Made by a program: the position numbers and the translations under genes. From JAMHWF01 sp964371405 (GTDB lineage Bacteria; Pseudomonadota; Gammaproteobacteria; Burkholderiales; Burkholderiaceae_C), in NCBI GenBank assembly GCA_964371405.1, contig CAYJLV010000001.1, positions 1 through 64,000 on the forward strand: 64,000 nt of DNA, in the 5' to 3' direction. Positions 23,764-32,960 of the stretch are shown here, piece by piece (position 1 is the first letter of the stretch; every line of letters starts with the position of its first letter). Below the pieces are notes generated by a model that did no database searches, was not told where the DNA came from, and saw only the letters and a program-made list of their open reading frames with translations.

Positions 23764-24570
23764 ATGCCGTCCCGTCGACGATGGCGGGAACTGGGCTTGA
23801 CCTTGGCGCTGCAGCTCGCAGCCGCGGCTACGGCACAGCCGGTGGACGACACCATCAACCCCGACCGCCCCGGCCTTGCCGACGGCAGCAACGTGGTCGG
23901 GGCGGGGCGCGTGCAGGTGGAGACGGGGCTGCAGCGGGACGACCGCAGCGGCAACGGCACGCGGTCTCGAACGCTGTTCCTGCCCACGCTGCTGCGCGTG
24001 GGGCTGACCGACAAGGTCGAGTTCCGAGTCGAGAGCAACACCTACACCCGCGTGACGCAGACCGATCCGACGCAGGGGAGGGTCAAAACCGAGGGCGTGG
24101 CGCCCGCGGCGGTGGGCCTGAAGGTCCACTTCATCGACGCCGACGGATCGCAACGACCCTCGGTCGGAGCCATTGTTCGCTTCTTCCCGCGGTCCGGCAG
24201 CAGCAACTTCGGGACGACCCGGGCCACCGGCGACTTCAGGCTGGCTGCGGACTGGGATTTCCTGCCCGAGTGGTCTTTGAACCCGAACGTCGGCGTCGGC
24301 GTCTACGAGGGCGAAGCCCGACGCTTGTACACGGCCGGGCTGTTCGCAGCGACGCTCAACTACAACCCCAGCAAGAGCCTGAATTTCTTCGTGGACACCG
24401 GCGTGCAGACACCTGAAACACGGCACGGCCGCACCGCTGTCCTCGTCGATGCCGGCATGGCCTGGCTCCTCGGCCGCGACCTGCAGTTCGACTTCAGCGC
24501 CGGGACACGGGTAGCAGGCCAGACACCGCCACGGCCGTTTCTGGCGGCGGGCATCAGCCAGCGCTTCTGA
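23764..24570 (+). CDS. Predicted outer-membrane beta-barrel protein
   Basis: 268 residues with an N-terminal signal peptide (LGLTLALQLAAAATAQ), then NPDRPGLADGSNVVGAGRVQVETG and alternating beta strands, ending ISQRF with a terminal aromatic residue as in outer-membrane proteins. It resembles the MetA-pathway-of-phenol-degradation-type transporter family. ATG 23764 is chosen; ATG 23740 would overlap the vWA gene. The substrate is unknown. Confidence 0.7.
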   Translation: MPSRRRWRELGLTLALQLAAAATAQPVDDTINPDRPGLADGSNVVGAGRVQVETGLQRDDRSGNGTRSRTLFLPTLLRVGLTDKVEFRVESNTYTRVTQTDPTQGRVKTEGVAPAAVGLKVHFIDADGSQRPSVGAIVRFFPRSGSSNFGTTRATGDFRLAADWDFLPEWSLNPNVGVGVYEGEARRLYTAGLFAATLNYNPSKSLNFFVDTGVQTPETRHGRTAVLVDAGMAWLLGRDLQFDFSAGTRVAGQTPPRPFLAAGISQRF

Positions 24571-24759
24571 ATGCTGCACAGCGTGTGTCGGGGCGGGTCG
24601 GCGCGCAGCGGGCGGCTTCCATCGGCGTTGAAAGCGCAGTGGGCAAGCTGCGCGTCATAGATTCCGCTGGCCGGGCCAGATGCTGACGCGCGACCAAATA
24701 CCCCGGCACACCAGCAGAGCCGGCCCTTCGACCGGCCCTGGGATCACACCGGAAACGCT

Positions 24760-24966
24760 CTACTTCTTCTTGCCGCTCGTGTCCTGGTGACCGTGCTGAT
24801 CCTTGTCGCCAGGCACGTGGCCCTTGTGGTCATGGTGCTCGTCGGCGCCTTGCTTCTTGGCCGGCACGGAAGTGTCCCTGTGACCGTGTTCGTCCAGATC
24901 GCCAGGCGTGTGGCCCTTGTGATCGTGGTGCGGTCCGGGCTGAGGGGTCGGTTGCTTGGTACTCAT
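24760..24966 (-). CDS. His-rich two-repeat small protein
   Basis: 68 residues with no signal peptide and no hydrophobic core. Two copies of HHDHKGHxPGDxDxHGHxDTS (about residues 13-33 and 44-64) separated by a Lys-rich linker, ending KKK. CAGGAGACGACC precedes the start. The His and Asp clusters suggest a cytoplasmic Ni, Co or Zn buffer. It is divergent from pgm. No named family recognised; very polar proteins of this size can also be intrinsically disordered stress proteins. Confidence 0.7.
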   Translation of the reverse strand: MSTKQPTPQPGPHHDHKGHTPGDLDEHGHRDTSVPAKKQGADEHHDHKGHVPGDKDQHGHQDTSGKKK

Positions 24967-25133
24967 GGTCGTCTCCTGAAGGGTAAGCCCACGCTACGAT
25001 TCCACCATCGGGTCTGGTGTAGGACAACTGGCTGACCGCCTGGCGGGAAAGGCCTGCTGTCGTCAGGCGTGATGGCGGCCATCGCGGGGGCGCCCGCACC
25101 CGAGCGACATTCCAAACCAGGAGCGGGCAGTCC

Positions 25134-26789
25134 ATGCGCAATCAAGTCCATCCTCTGGCCGGCCGGCCGGCGCCGACCGATGCCCTCATCGACCTGGCGG
25201 CGCTGCAGGCGGCCTATGGGTCGCGCCGGCCGGACCTGGCCAGCGAGGATCAGCGGGTGGTCTTCGGAACGTCCGGCCACCGCGGCTCGGCACTGGACGG
25301 CTCGTTCAACGAATGGCATGTGCTTGCCATCACCCAGGCCATCTGCGATGGCCGCAAGCGCCTGGGCATCGATGGACCGTTGTTCCTGGGTGCCGACACG
25401 CATGCGCTGTCCGAGCCTGCCACGGCCAGCGCGCTGGAGGTGCTGGTCGCCAACGGCGTGGACGTGATGCTGGCGCCACGCGGGCAGTTCACGCCGACAC
25501 CGGCGGTGTCCTTCGCCATCCTTGAACACAACCGCAGCCGCGAGGGCCTTGCGCGTGCCGACGGCATCGTCGTGACGCCGTCGCACAACCCGCCGCGCGA
25601 CGGTGGCTTCAAGTACAACCCGCCGCACGGTGGCCCGGCGGACAGCGGCATCACGGGCGAGATCCAGGCGGCGGCGAACGCGTACCTGGCCACGGGCCTC
25701 CGGGGCGTGCAGCGGTCTGCGGCAGCGCGCGCCAATGCGCAGCCGACGTGCCACGAGCACGACTTCATGGGCCGCTACGTCGCCGCGCTTGATCAGGTCA
25801 TTGACTTCGACCTGATCCGTGCGTCCGGCGTGCGCATGGGCGTGGACCCGCTCGGCGGCGCCGGGGTGGCTTACTGGCCGGCCATCGCCGAGCGCTACAA
25901 GCTGCCGCTCACCGTGGTCAGCCAGGTGGTGGACCCGACCTTCGCTTTCATGACGCTGGATTGGGACGGCAAGATCCGCATGGACCCTTCATCGCCGCAC
26001 GCGATGCAGCGGCTCACGCAGCTGCGCGACCGCTTCGACGTGGCCTTTGCCTGCGACACCGATCACGACCGCCATGGCGTCGTCACGCCCAGCGGCCTCA
26101 TGCCACCCAACCACTACCTCAGCGTCGCGGTGGACTACCTCTGCCGCCACCGCCCCGGCTGGCGCCCGGACGCGGCCATCGGCAAGACGGTGGTGACGAC
26201 AGCGCTGATCGACCGCGTGGCGCGGCGCCTCGGCCGCCCGGTGTTCGACGCGCCGGTCGGCTTCAAGTGGTTTGCGCCCGGCCTGCTGGACGGCAGCCTG
26301 GGGCTGGGGTGCGAAGAGAGCGCGGGTGCCTCGTTCCTGCGCCGCGACGGCCGTGTGTGGACGACCGACAAGGATGGCATCGCTGCCGCGCTGCTGTCGG
26401 CCGAGATCACCGCGCGCTCGGGTGTCGATCCGGGCGTGTACTACCAGTCCCTCACGGCCGCGCTCGGCACCCCGCTGGCCCGGCGCATCGACGTCCACGC
26501 CACGCCCGAGCAGAAGCGGCTGATCGGTGCCATGGCGGCCGCCAACGTGCATGCCACCACCCTCGCCGGCGAGCCCGTCAGCAGCGTGTCGAGCCACGCG
26601 CCCGGCAACGGCGCGGCCATCGGCGGCATCAAGGTCGCCAGCGCCAGCGGCTGGTTTGCCGCGCGGCCTTCGGGCACCGAAAACCTCTACAAGGTCTATG
26701 CCGAGAGCTTCACGGGCCAGGCCCATCTGCAGCAGTTGCTGCAGGAGGCGCAGGCGATCGTGGATGCGGCGCTGAAAGGTCGTTCATAA
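25134..26789 (+). CDS. pgm: Phosphoglucomutase (alpha-D-glucose type)
   Basis: 551 residues, the usual length. Substrate and catalytic motifs: FGTSGHRG near residue 42, the phosphoserine loop TPSHNPPRDGG, the Mg site DTDHDRHG, sugar loop GCEESAGAS and the phosphate-binding RPSGTENLYKVY. It interconverts glucose 1- and 6-phosphate for glycogen and envelope sugars. It is a housekeeping-type gene in a metal island; the copy may be cargo providing sugar precursors, or a second allele. Confidence 0.95.
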   Translation: MRNQVHPLAGRPAPTDALIDLAALQAAYGSRRPDLASEDQRVVFGTSGHRGSALDGSFNEWHVLAITQAICDGRKRLGIDGPLFLGADTHALSEPATASALEVLVANGVDVMLAPRGQFTPTPAVSFAILEHNRSREGLARADGIVVTPSHNPPRDGGFKYNPPHGGPADSGITGEIQAAANAYLATGLRGVQRSAAARANAQPTCHEHDFMGRYVAALDQVIDFDLIRASGVRMGVDPLGGAGVAYWPAIAERYKLPLTVVSQVVDPTFAFMTLDWDGKIRMDPSSPHAMQRLTQLRDRFDVAFACDTDHDRHGVVTPSGLMPPNHYLSVAVDYLCRHRPGWRPDAAIGKTVVTTALIDRVARRLGRPVFDAPVGFKWFAPGLLDGSLGLGCEESAGASFLRRDGRVWTTDKDGIAAALLSAEITARSGVDPGVYYQSLTAALGTPLARRIDVHATPEQKRLIGAMAAANVHATTLAGEPVSSVSSHAPGNGAAIGGIKVASASGWFAARPSGTENLYKVYAESFTGQAHLQQLLQEAQAIVDAALKGRS

Positions 26790-26848
26790 AGTTGCCGTCC
26801 ACGCGGGCCTGACTGGGGGTTGCCGCGCTTGTTGTCACGCTGCTGGCG

Positions 26849-27262
26849 ATGCTGCTTGCTGCGCTGCCAGCGGGCGCACAGGAAGCGTCAGCGCCCATCC
26901 CCTTGTTTGCGGAACTCGAATCCGCAGCAGCGACGATCGGCGAGATCCGCGTCGTCACGCAGAACATCTTCGACACCACCGATCCCCAAGAGGACCGGCT
27001 GCTGTTCCGCTGGACCAACGCGCTGCACGTGCAGACACGCCCCGGCGTGATCCGCAGCGCGCTGCTGTTCAAGAGCGGCCAGAAGCTGTCGCAGCGTGCT
27101 ATCGAGGAGACCGAGCGCCTGCTGCGCGGCTACCGCTTCCTGTACGACGTGCAGTTGCGTCCGGTCGCCTACCGCAACGGCGTGGTCGACATCGAGGTGC
27201 TGACGCGCGGTCATGCCGCTGCGCGAGCGGGAGCCGTTGAAGTCACCGGGAACGCGCTTTAG
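26849..27262 (+). pseudogene. Truncated BamA/TamA-like protein (POTRA part only)
   Basis: About 137 residues: the hydrophobic end of a signal peptide (LLAALPAGAQ), a short polar linker and one POTRA-like domain (IRSALLFKSGQKLSQRAIEETERLLRGYRFLYDVQLRPV, DIEVLTR). In-frame TGA lies just before the signal sequence and no normal start is available, while the barrel expected downstream is absent; the ORF ends against the CDF gene. It looks truncated at both ends. An intact homologue would be an outer-membrane 16-strand barrel. Confidence 0.6.
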
Positions 27263-28182
27263 ATGGCCCGCGTGCCTTCGGCCGCGGCGCTGGCTGCGTC
27301 TTCGATTTCGATCGTGGTGTGGGACAAACCGAACTTGCCGGTCATGGCCTCGCGCGCCGTGGTCAGCACGAGCCTGGCGTCAGCGCTGCCATCGACGACC
27401 AGGTGGCCGCTCATCGAGTCCAGGCCGGAGGTGATGGTCCACACATGCAGGTCGCGCACCCCCGCCACGCCGGGGATCGCGAGCAGCGTGCGCTCGAGCA
27501 GCGCCACGTCGACTTCAGGCGGCGTGCCCTCCATCAGGATGTGGATCGCCTGCTTGAGCAGGGCCCAGGTGCGCGGAATGATGAGCAGCCCGATGCCGGC
27601 GCCGATCAGCGGATCGGCGAGCTTCCAGCCGGTGAAGATGATGATGGCGGCGGCGACCAGCACGCCCAGCGAACCGAGCATGTCGCCGAGCACCTCGAAG
27701 TACGCGCCTTTCATGTTGAGGCTTTCTTTCGAGCCGGCCGCCAGCAGCTTCATGCTGATGAGGTTGACGACCAGGCCGGCCGCGGCCACCGCCAGCATCG
27801 GCACACCCAGGATCTCGGGTGGATTGAGGTAGCGCCGGTAGGCCTCGTAGAAGATGTAGATCGTCAGCAGCAGCAGCACGACGGCATTGGTCAGCGCGGA
27901 CAGCACTTCCATGCGCACATAGCCGTAAGTCTTCTGCGGCGTGCGCGGGCGCTCCGAGAAGCGGATGGCCAGCAGCGCCAGCACCATCCCGCCGGCATCG
28001 GTGAGCATGTGTGCGGCGTCGGACAACAGTGCCAGGCTGCCGGTCCACAGCGCGCCCACAACCTCGACGGCCATGAAGGCCGAGGTCAGCGCCAGCGCCC
28101 AGGTGAGGTTCTTGCGGTGCCGCGATGCGGCCGTGCCTGCGGGTTTGTCGGGCACTCTGTTCACCTGCGTTGGATCACCCAT
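27259..28182 (-). CDS. czcD: CDF-family divalent cation exporter
   Basis: 307 residues with six membrane segments. The transport-site motifs are present: DAAHMLTDAGGM in helix 2 and EVLGDMLGSLG in helix 5 (H/D type, Zn/Cd/Co). The C-terminal cytoplasmic domain has VRDLHVWTITSGLDSMSGHLVV. It exchanges cytosolic Zn(II), Co(II) or Cd(II) for protons. Convergent with the POTRA fragment, overlapping by 4 bp. The symbol reflects family membership; dmeF or zitB type names are also used. Confidence 0.9.
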   Translation of the reverse strand: MGDPTQVNRVPDKPAGTAASRHRKNLTWALALTSAFMAVEVVGALWTGSLALLSDAAHMLTDAGGMVLALLAIRFSERPRTPQKTYGYVRMEVLSALTNAVVLLLLTIYIFYEAYRRYLNPPEILGVPMLAVAAAGLVVNLISMKLLAAGSKESLNMKGAYFEVLGDMLGSLGVLVAAAIIIFTGWKLADPLIGAGIGLLIIPRTWALLKQAIHILMEGTPPEVDVALLERTLLAIPGVAGVRDLHVWTITSGLDSMSGHLVVDGSADARLVLTTAREAMTGKFGLSHTTIEIEDAASAAAEGTRAI

Positions 28183-28319
28183 TTCTTCTTTCTACGCGAA
28201 GCCCGATTGCTCCCTCGGCGCATCGTAGCGGCTGTCCAGGGGCCTCCCAAGCCATCGGGTCCGCTGAATCGATGTACAAGCGTTCCAGCCAGCGGAGCAA
28301 CCGCTGGGCAGGAGACCAC

Positions 28320-28823
28320 ATGATGACAACGAACGAGGGCGTACCAGCGCTTGAAAGTGCCCCGGGCGCCGCAACGGCGGCTGGCGGCGATGACGACGGC
28401 GACCTGACCGACATGCTGGGTGAACTGCGCGTGTTGCTGCCCAGCGCGCAGTTGCTGTCGGCGTTCCTGATCACGGTGCCCTTCAGCAGCCGCTTTGCGG
28501 CCACCGTGGCGGCCGAGAAGGGCGTCTTCATCGCCACCTTCATGCTGGCGGTGGCCAGCTTGGTGATGCTGAGCGCACCCGCCGTACAGCACCGCGTGAT
28601 ACGACCGCTGATCGACCGCGCTCGTTTCAAGCGGCTGGCCACGCGCCAGATCGTCTTCGGCTCGGTCGCGCTGGCGCTGGCGCTGGTGCTGGTGACACAA
28701 CTGGTGCTGTCGGCGGTGTTCGGCCACCTGCTGGGCAACGTCGCGGCCGGCGGCATCGCGGTGTTGATCGTGCTGTTGTGGTGGGTGGTGCCGAAGGTGT
28801 ACCGGGCCAGGGGCCGGCTGTGA
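28320..28823 (+). CDS. DUF6328-like membrane protein
   Basis: 167 residues with four hydrophobic segments (LLSAFLITVPFSSRF, VFIATFMLAVASLVML, IVFGSVALALALVLVTQLVLSAVF, AVLIVLLWWVVPK) and a disordered acidic N-terminus with GGDDDGDLTD. The LRVLLPSAQLLSAFL start is typical of DUF6328. The start has AGGAGACCAC upstream. Divergent from the CDF gene; function unknown. Confidence 0.7.
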   Translation: MMTTNEGVPALESAPGAATAAGGDDDGDLTDMLGELRVLLPSAQLLSAFLITVPFSSRFAATVAAEKGVFIATFMLAVASLVMLSAPAVQHRVIRPLIDRARFKRLATRQIVFGSVALALALVLVTQLVLSAVFGHLLGNVAAGGIAVLIVLLWWVVPKVYRARGRL

Positions 28824-28866
28824 CGCCGGCCGGAACGACGCACCTGCGCGGCCGGGTTGCCAGCGA

Positions 28867-29394
28867 TCACAACAGCGCGCTGCGTTCGCGCAGCAGCGCG
28901 TCCAGGCTGCGCCGCAGCTGCAGGGCCGATGCTTCGAGCGCACGCTGCCGCTGCAGGTACGCGGCCGAGAAACGCCGCCCCTGGCGGTCGCCTTCCTGCA
29001 CCGCGATGCCGCGTTCGCGCTCGGCTTCGGCGGCCTGCAGTTCGGCATAGGTGGTGACGATCTGCCGATCAAGCTGGCGCAGCCGCGCCGCCCGCGCCTC
29101 GGCGTCGCGCAGCAGCTGCTGGCGCGTCATCGCCAGCGCACGCAGCCCGGCTTCGGTCTGGTCTGGGTCGGGCGGATGGATCTCGACACTGATCTTCTCG
29201 CTGCGACGCGCCTGCGGGTCCGGCGCGTCGCCATAAACGACGCGGCCGTTGGTCAGCACCGACTTGTACAGCGTGCGCTCGGCCGGCGTTGCGGCAAGCG
29301 CCCAGCCCAGGCCGGCTACGGCCAGCACGCTGCGCAGCAGCCGCAGCGTGATCAGCAGGCAAGCGGTCGGTAACGGGTGTGTGGTGTGGGGCAT
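28867..29394 (-). CDS. DUF4124-like exported coiled-coil protein
   Basis: 175 residues: a signal peptide (CLLITLRLLRSVLAVAGLGWALAATP), then TLYKSVLTNGRVVYGDAPDP, which fits the DUF4124 beta-strand motif, followed by a long Arg/Ala/Gln-rich helix (about residues 80-170) of coiled-coil type. GGAGGATCC precedes ATG 29394. Predicted periplasmic; function unknown. Confidence 0.7.
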   Translation of the reverse strand: MPHTTHPLPTACLLITLRLLRSVLAVAGLGWALAATPAERTLYKSVLTNGRVVYGDAPDPQARRSEKISVEIHPPDPDQTEAGLRALAMTRQQLLRDAEARAARLRQLDRQIVTTYAELQAAEAERERGIAVQEGDRQGRRFSAAYLQRQRALEASALQLRRSLDALLRERSALL

Positions 29395-29593
29395 GGATCC
29401 TCCGTGGGGCTGATCTCCATACTTCGGTGCAAGACCGGAATGACCATGAGCACTGCAAAAATGCAAGCAGGCCTGCGAACCTTGTGCTGCCGCTTGCGCC
29501 AAGCATGCGTCGGAGAAACACACGGCCTGAATCGCGTCCGCCCGATGGCACCAACTTCGTCAGCGGCGACGTGTCGCATGCTCCGCCGTGCAG

Positions 29594-29905
29594 TCATGAC
29601 GCACCCATGATCGGGGGTGGAGCCTGCGTCGCTGATCCGGGCACCGTTGCGGTCTGCAGGGTCATGCCGATCGATGTGTCGCCATGGGCCGAATGGGCAA
29701 AGGCTCGGCCTCCGTGCATGCGTGCGATGGCCGCGACGATCGACAGTCCCAGCCCGTGATTCTGTGCGGCGCTGCTGCGCGAACGGTCGACGCGGTAGAA
29801 GCGGTCGAAAAGCCGGGGCAGATGTTCTGTGCCAATGGTGAGGCCGTGGTCCACGACGCTGATCGTTGCTTCACCGGATTGCGCTGCACCGATCTCGGGC
29901 TGCCG
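29594..29905 (-). pseudogene. C-terminal fragment of metal-sensor histidine kinase
   Basis: Only the end of an ATPase domain remains: ATISVVDHGLTIGTEHLPRLFDRFYRVDRSRSSA, then the G2 box NHGLGLSIVAAIARMHGG. This pattern fits heavy-metal sensor kinases of the CzcS/CusS/CopS type. The N-terminal sensor, HAMP, phospho-His and N box are absent. Reading inward, the homology runs into a DUF4148 fragment on the opposite strand at about 29,895, so a rearrangement joined two unrelated genes. Confidence 0.75.
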
Positions 29906-30084
29906 TGACTGCCGAGCTTGATGCCGCGCGCAAAGACGGCACGCTGGCCATCATGCAGCGAGGGGGTGCCGTCCCTATCAAGAGCACCGGGCCAGGCAAG
30001 ACGCGGGACCAAGTCGTCAAGGAACTGCGCAACGAGTCCCCCGAGGCGCGCCGTGCCCGCATGCAACTGCATGCGGGTGGTTGA
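29893..30084 (+). pseudogene. C-terminal fragment of DUF4148 protein
   Basis: SRAAVTAELDAARKDGTLAIMQRG...TRDQVVKELRNESPEARRARMQLHAGG is the end of a DUF4148 periplasmic protein, a small family common in Burkholderiales. The signal peptide and start are missing; the frame continues into the kinase fragment region without a plausible start. It overlaps the histidine kinase remnant at the breakpoint. Confidence 0.6.
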
Positions 30085-30239
30085 AGTTGGCTGCATTGCC
30101 ATGCACCGGCAAATGGCAACGACGCAGCAGTTCCCTGCTAGCGGGGCTTGCATCCAGGCAGGTGGCACGGCGGCAGGAGGGAATCTTTGAACGCCGGATG
30201 TCATGGTCGCTGCGCGGCTGAATTCAGCACTGGCCAGTT

Positions 30240-32906
30240 TCATGAACGGGGTACGGGTGTGTGTGTCGCAGCAGCCACTGTCGTATCGGCGCCGGCGGCT
30301 GGCCCGCTCGCTCTCGTTGTGTCGATCTTGTAGGCCAGCAGGCGCAGCGCGTTGATCACCACGATGACAGTCGATCCTTCGTGGAACAGCACCGCCGTGC
30401 CGATGTTCAGGCCGAAGATCGTGGCGGGGATCAGCACGGCCACCACGCCCAGGCTGACCCACAGGTTCTGCTTGATGATGCGGCTGGTGCTGCGCGACAG
30501 GCCTACCGCAAACGGCAGCTGCGCCAGGTCGTCGGCCATCAGCGCCACATCCGCCGTTTCCAGCGCCACGTCGGAGCCGGCGGCGCCCATCGCGATGCCG
30601 ACGGTGGCATTGGCCATGGCGGGCGCGTCGTTGACACCATCACCGACCATCGCGACCTTGCCATGCTCTTCGCGCAGCTTCTTGATCGCGTCGACCTTGT
30701 GCTCGGGCATCAGGTCGCCGCGCGCCTCGGTCAGGCCGACGGTCTTTGCCACCGCGTCGGCCACCTGCTGGTTGTCGCCCGAGATCATGATCAGCCGTTC
30801 GATGCCCAGCGCCCGCAGCTCGGCCATGACCTGCGCCGCCACCGGGCGCGGCGTGTCCATCACGCCGATGACGCCGAGGAAGCGCGACCCTTGGCGCACC
30901 ACCATCGTCGTGCGTCCGGCCGCGACCAGCTTGTCGTTGGCTGCGCTCACTTCGGTCGTCAGGGCCACATCGGGCAGTTCCGAGAACAGCACCGGCTTGC
31001 CGATGAGCACACGCTCACCGCTCACCTGCGCCTCGATGCCGCGGCCGGTGATGCTCTTGACGTCGGCCACCGCGGGCGCCTGCACCCGGCCGGCCAGCCG
31101 CTCGCGCGCGCCGCCGACCACGGCCGAAGCCAGCGGGTGGTCGCTGTGCTCCTCGACCGCCAGCGCCACCGCCAGCAGTTGATCTTCGGTGGCACCAGCC
31201 ACCGCAACCACGTCGGTCAGCCTGGGCTTGCCTTCGGTGAGCGTACCGGTCTTGTCGAAGGCGATGGAGGTCAGCGTGCCCAGGTTTTCCAGCGGCCCGC
31301 CACCCTTGACCAACACCCCGCCGCGGCCGGCGCGGGCCACGCCGCTGAGCACCGCGCTGGGCACCGATATGGCCAGCGCGCAGGGGCTGGCCGCCACCAG
31401 CACCGCCATGGCGCGATAGAAGCTGGTGGCAAAGGGCTCGTCGATCACGACCCAGGCAAACAGCAGCACCACCACCAGCGCCAGCACCAGCGGGACGAAG
31501 ATGCGCTCGAACTTTTCGGTGAACTGCTGCGTCGGCGAGCGCTGCGCCTCGGCTTCGGTCACCATCTTGACGACGCGCGCCATCGTCGACTGCTCGGCGC
31601 GGCGGGCCACCATCACTTCGATGGCGCCGGCGCCGTTGATGGTGCCGGCGAAGACGCGGCTCTCGGGCCCGACCTTGTCGAAAGCGGCGAGCGCGGCCTT
31701 GGCGGCCGCGGCGTCGCCGATGGGGCGTTTGTCCACCGGCACGCTTTCACCCGTCACCGGCGCCTGGTTGACGCTGGAGTTGCCGACGACCACCACACCG
31801 TCGGCAGGCATGCGCTCGTTGGGCTTGACGATCACCACGTCGCCGAGTTGCAGTTCGGCAACCGCCACTTCCTGCGTGCTGCCGTCGCGGCGCACGGTGG
31901 CCGTTTCGGGGGCCAGCTTGGCCAGCGCCTCGATCGCCTTGCGCGCCCGGCCCATCGCGTAGTGTTCGAGCGAATGGCCCAGGCTGAACAGGAACAGCAG
32001 CAGCGCGCCCTCGGCCCACTTGCCCAGCGCCGCGGCGCCCACCGCGGCCACCAGCATCAGCGTGTCGATCTCGAATCGCTTGGCACGAAGGTTCTCGATC
32101 GCCTCCTTCAGCGTGAAGTAACCACCGAAGAAGTAGGCCGCGACATAACACGCGGTCGGCAGCCAGCCTGGCGCCGCCGCGGCGAAACTCTCGATGAGCC
32201 AGCCCCCCGCCAGCAATGCACCGGACAGTGCGGCGAAGATCAGTTCCGACTGTTCGCCCAGCGGCCCGCCGTGGGCGTGGTCGTGGTCGCCAGCGGCTTT
32301 GCCGTGCTCGCCCTTGGTTTGATCGTGTGGGGCGTGGTCGTGCTTGCCTCCGGCGTGGTCATGGCCGGCATGGTCGTGGCCGGCGTGCTCATCCGCGGGG
32401 GGCGATGGTGGAGCATGGGCTGCAGTCGCTGGCGCCGCTGCCGCCACGGCCGCGGGCATGGCTGCGCGAACGCCCACGGCTTCGGCCTTCGACAGCAGAA
32501 CGCTCTCGGACACCACCGACCTGTCGTATTCGATCCGCACCGTTCCGGATGCCGACACGTCGGCCTCCAGCACGCCCGGCACGCTGCGCAAGGCCTCGGC
32601 TGCGCTGCGTGCGGCGCGCGCATGCAGCGTCGCGCCACCGCGGATCACCAGATGTGCAAAACGTTCGGTCAGTTCAGCGCCGGCTGCATGCACCAGCTCG
32701 CGCACCCGGGCCAGCGGCAGGGTGGCCGGTTCATAGTGCACGCAGAGCTGTGGCGATCCGCTCTCGCGGCCGACGACATGCGCCTGCGAAATGCCGGGCC
32801 GGCCTGACAGGGCGTCGATGAGGCGGCTGACGCAACGGTCCTGAGCATCGTCCACATCGGGCAGGACCAGCGGCAGGTCCAGGCGCAGCGTCGTTGCTTC
32901 GGTCAT
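30240..32906 (-). CDS. czcP: P1B-4-like metal ATPase (SPC type, CzcP-like)
   Basis: 888 residues. Two heavy-metal-like N-terminal domains lack a CxxC motif; a His/Asp-rich linker follows (about residues 172-215, many HDHA units). The pump core has TGES, SPC instead of CPC in helix 6 (AASPCALAIS), DKTGTLTEGKP, SDHPLAS and GDGVNDAPAM. SPC marks the P1B-4 group, including CzcP, which exports Zn, Cd and Co in Cupriavidus. GAGGAGCCTCC precedes ATG 32906. First characterised cargo gene left of a long minus-strand block. Confidence 0.88.
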   Translation of the reverse strand: MTEATTLRLDLPLVLPDVDDAQDRCVSRLIDALSGRPGISQAHVVGRESGSPQLCVHYEPATLPLARVRELVHAAGAELTERFAHLVIRGGATLHARAARSAAEALRSVPGVLEADVSASGTVRIEYDRSVVSESVLLSKAEAVGVRAAMPAAVAAAAPATAAHAPPSPPADEHAGHDHAGHDHAGGKHDHAPHDQTKGEHGKAAGDHDHAHGGPLGEQSELIFAALSGALLAGGWLIESFAAAAPGWLPTACYVAAYFFGGYFTLKEAIENLRAKRFEIDTLMLVAAVGAAALGKWAEGALLLFLFSLGHSLEHYAMGRARKAIEALAKLAPETATVRRDGSTQEVAVAELQLGDVVIVKPNERMPADGVVVVGNSSVNQAPVTGESVPVDKRPIGDAAAAKAALAAFDKVGPESRVFAGTINGAGAIEVMVARRAEQSTMARVVKMVTEAEAQRSPTQQFTEKFERIFVPLVLALVVVLLFAWVVIDEPFATSFYRAMAVLVAASPCALAISVPSAVLSGVARAGRGGVLVKGGGPLENLGTLTSIAFDKTGTLTEGKPRLTDVVAVAGATEDQLLAVALAVEEHSDHPLASAVVGGARERLAGRVQAPAVADVKSITGRGIEAQVSGERVLIGKPVLFSELPDVALTTEVSAANDKLVAAGRTTMVVRQGSRFLGVIGVMDTPRPVAAQVMAELRALGIERLIMISGDNQQVADAVAKTVGLTEARGDLMPEHKVDAIKKLREEHGKVAMVGDGVNDAPAMANATVGIAMGAAGSDVALETADVALMADDLAQLPFAVGLSRSTSRIIKQNLWVSLGVVAVLIPATIFGLNIGTAVLFHEGSTVIVVINALRLLAYKIDTTRASGPAAGADTTVAAATHTPVPRS

Positions 32907-32960
32907 GGAGGCTCCTCGTTCTTGTTTGTTGTCTGGCAAGAAAAGTGGGCTCGAAATGCG

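Noticed and set aside
30261..32807. 848-residue plus-strand ORF opposite the SPC-type ATPase
   Set aside because: Shadow ORF rich in Arg, His and Gln; the minus strand carries the complete ATPase.
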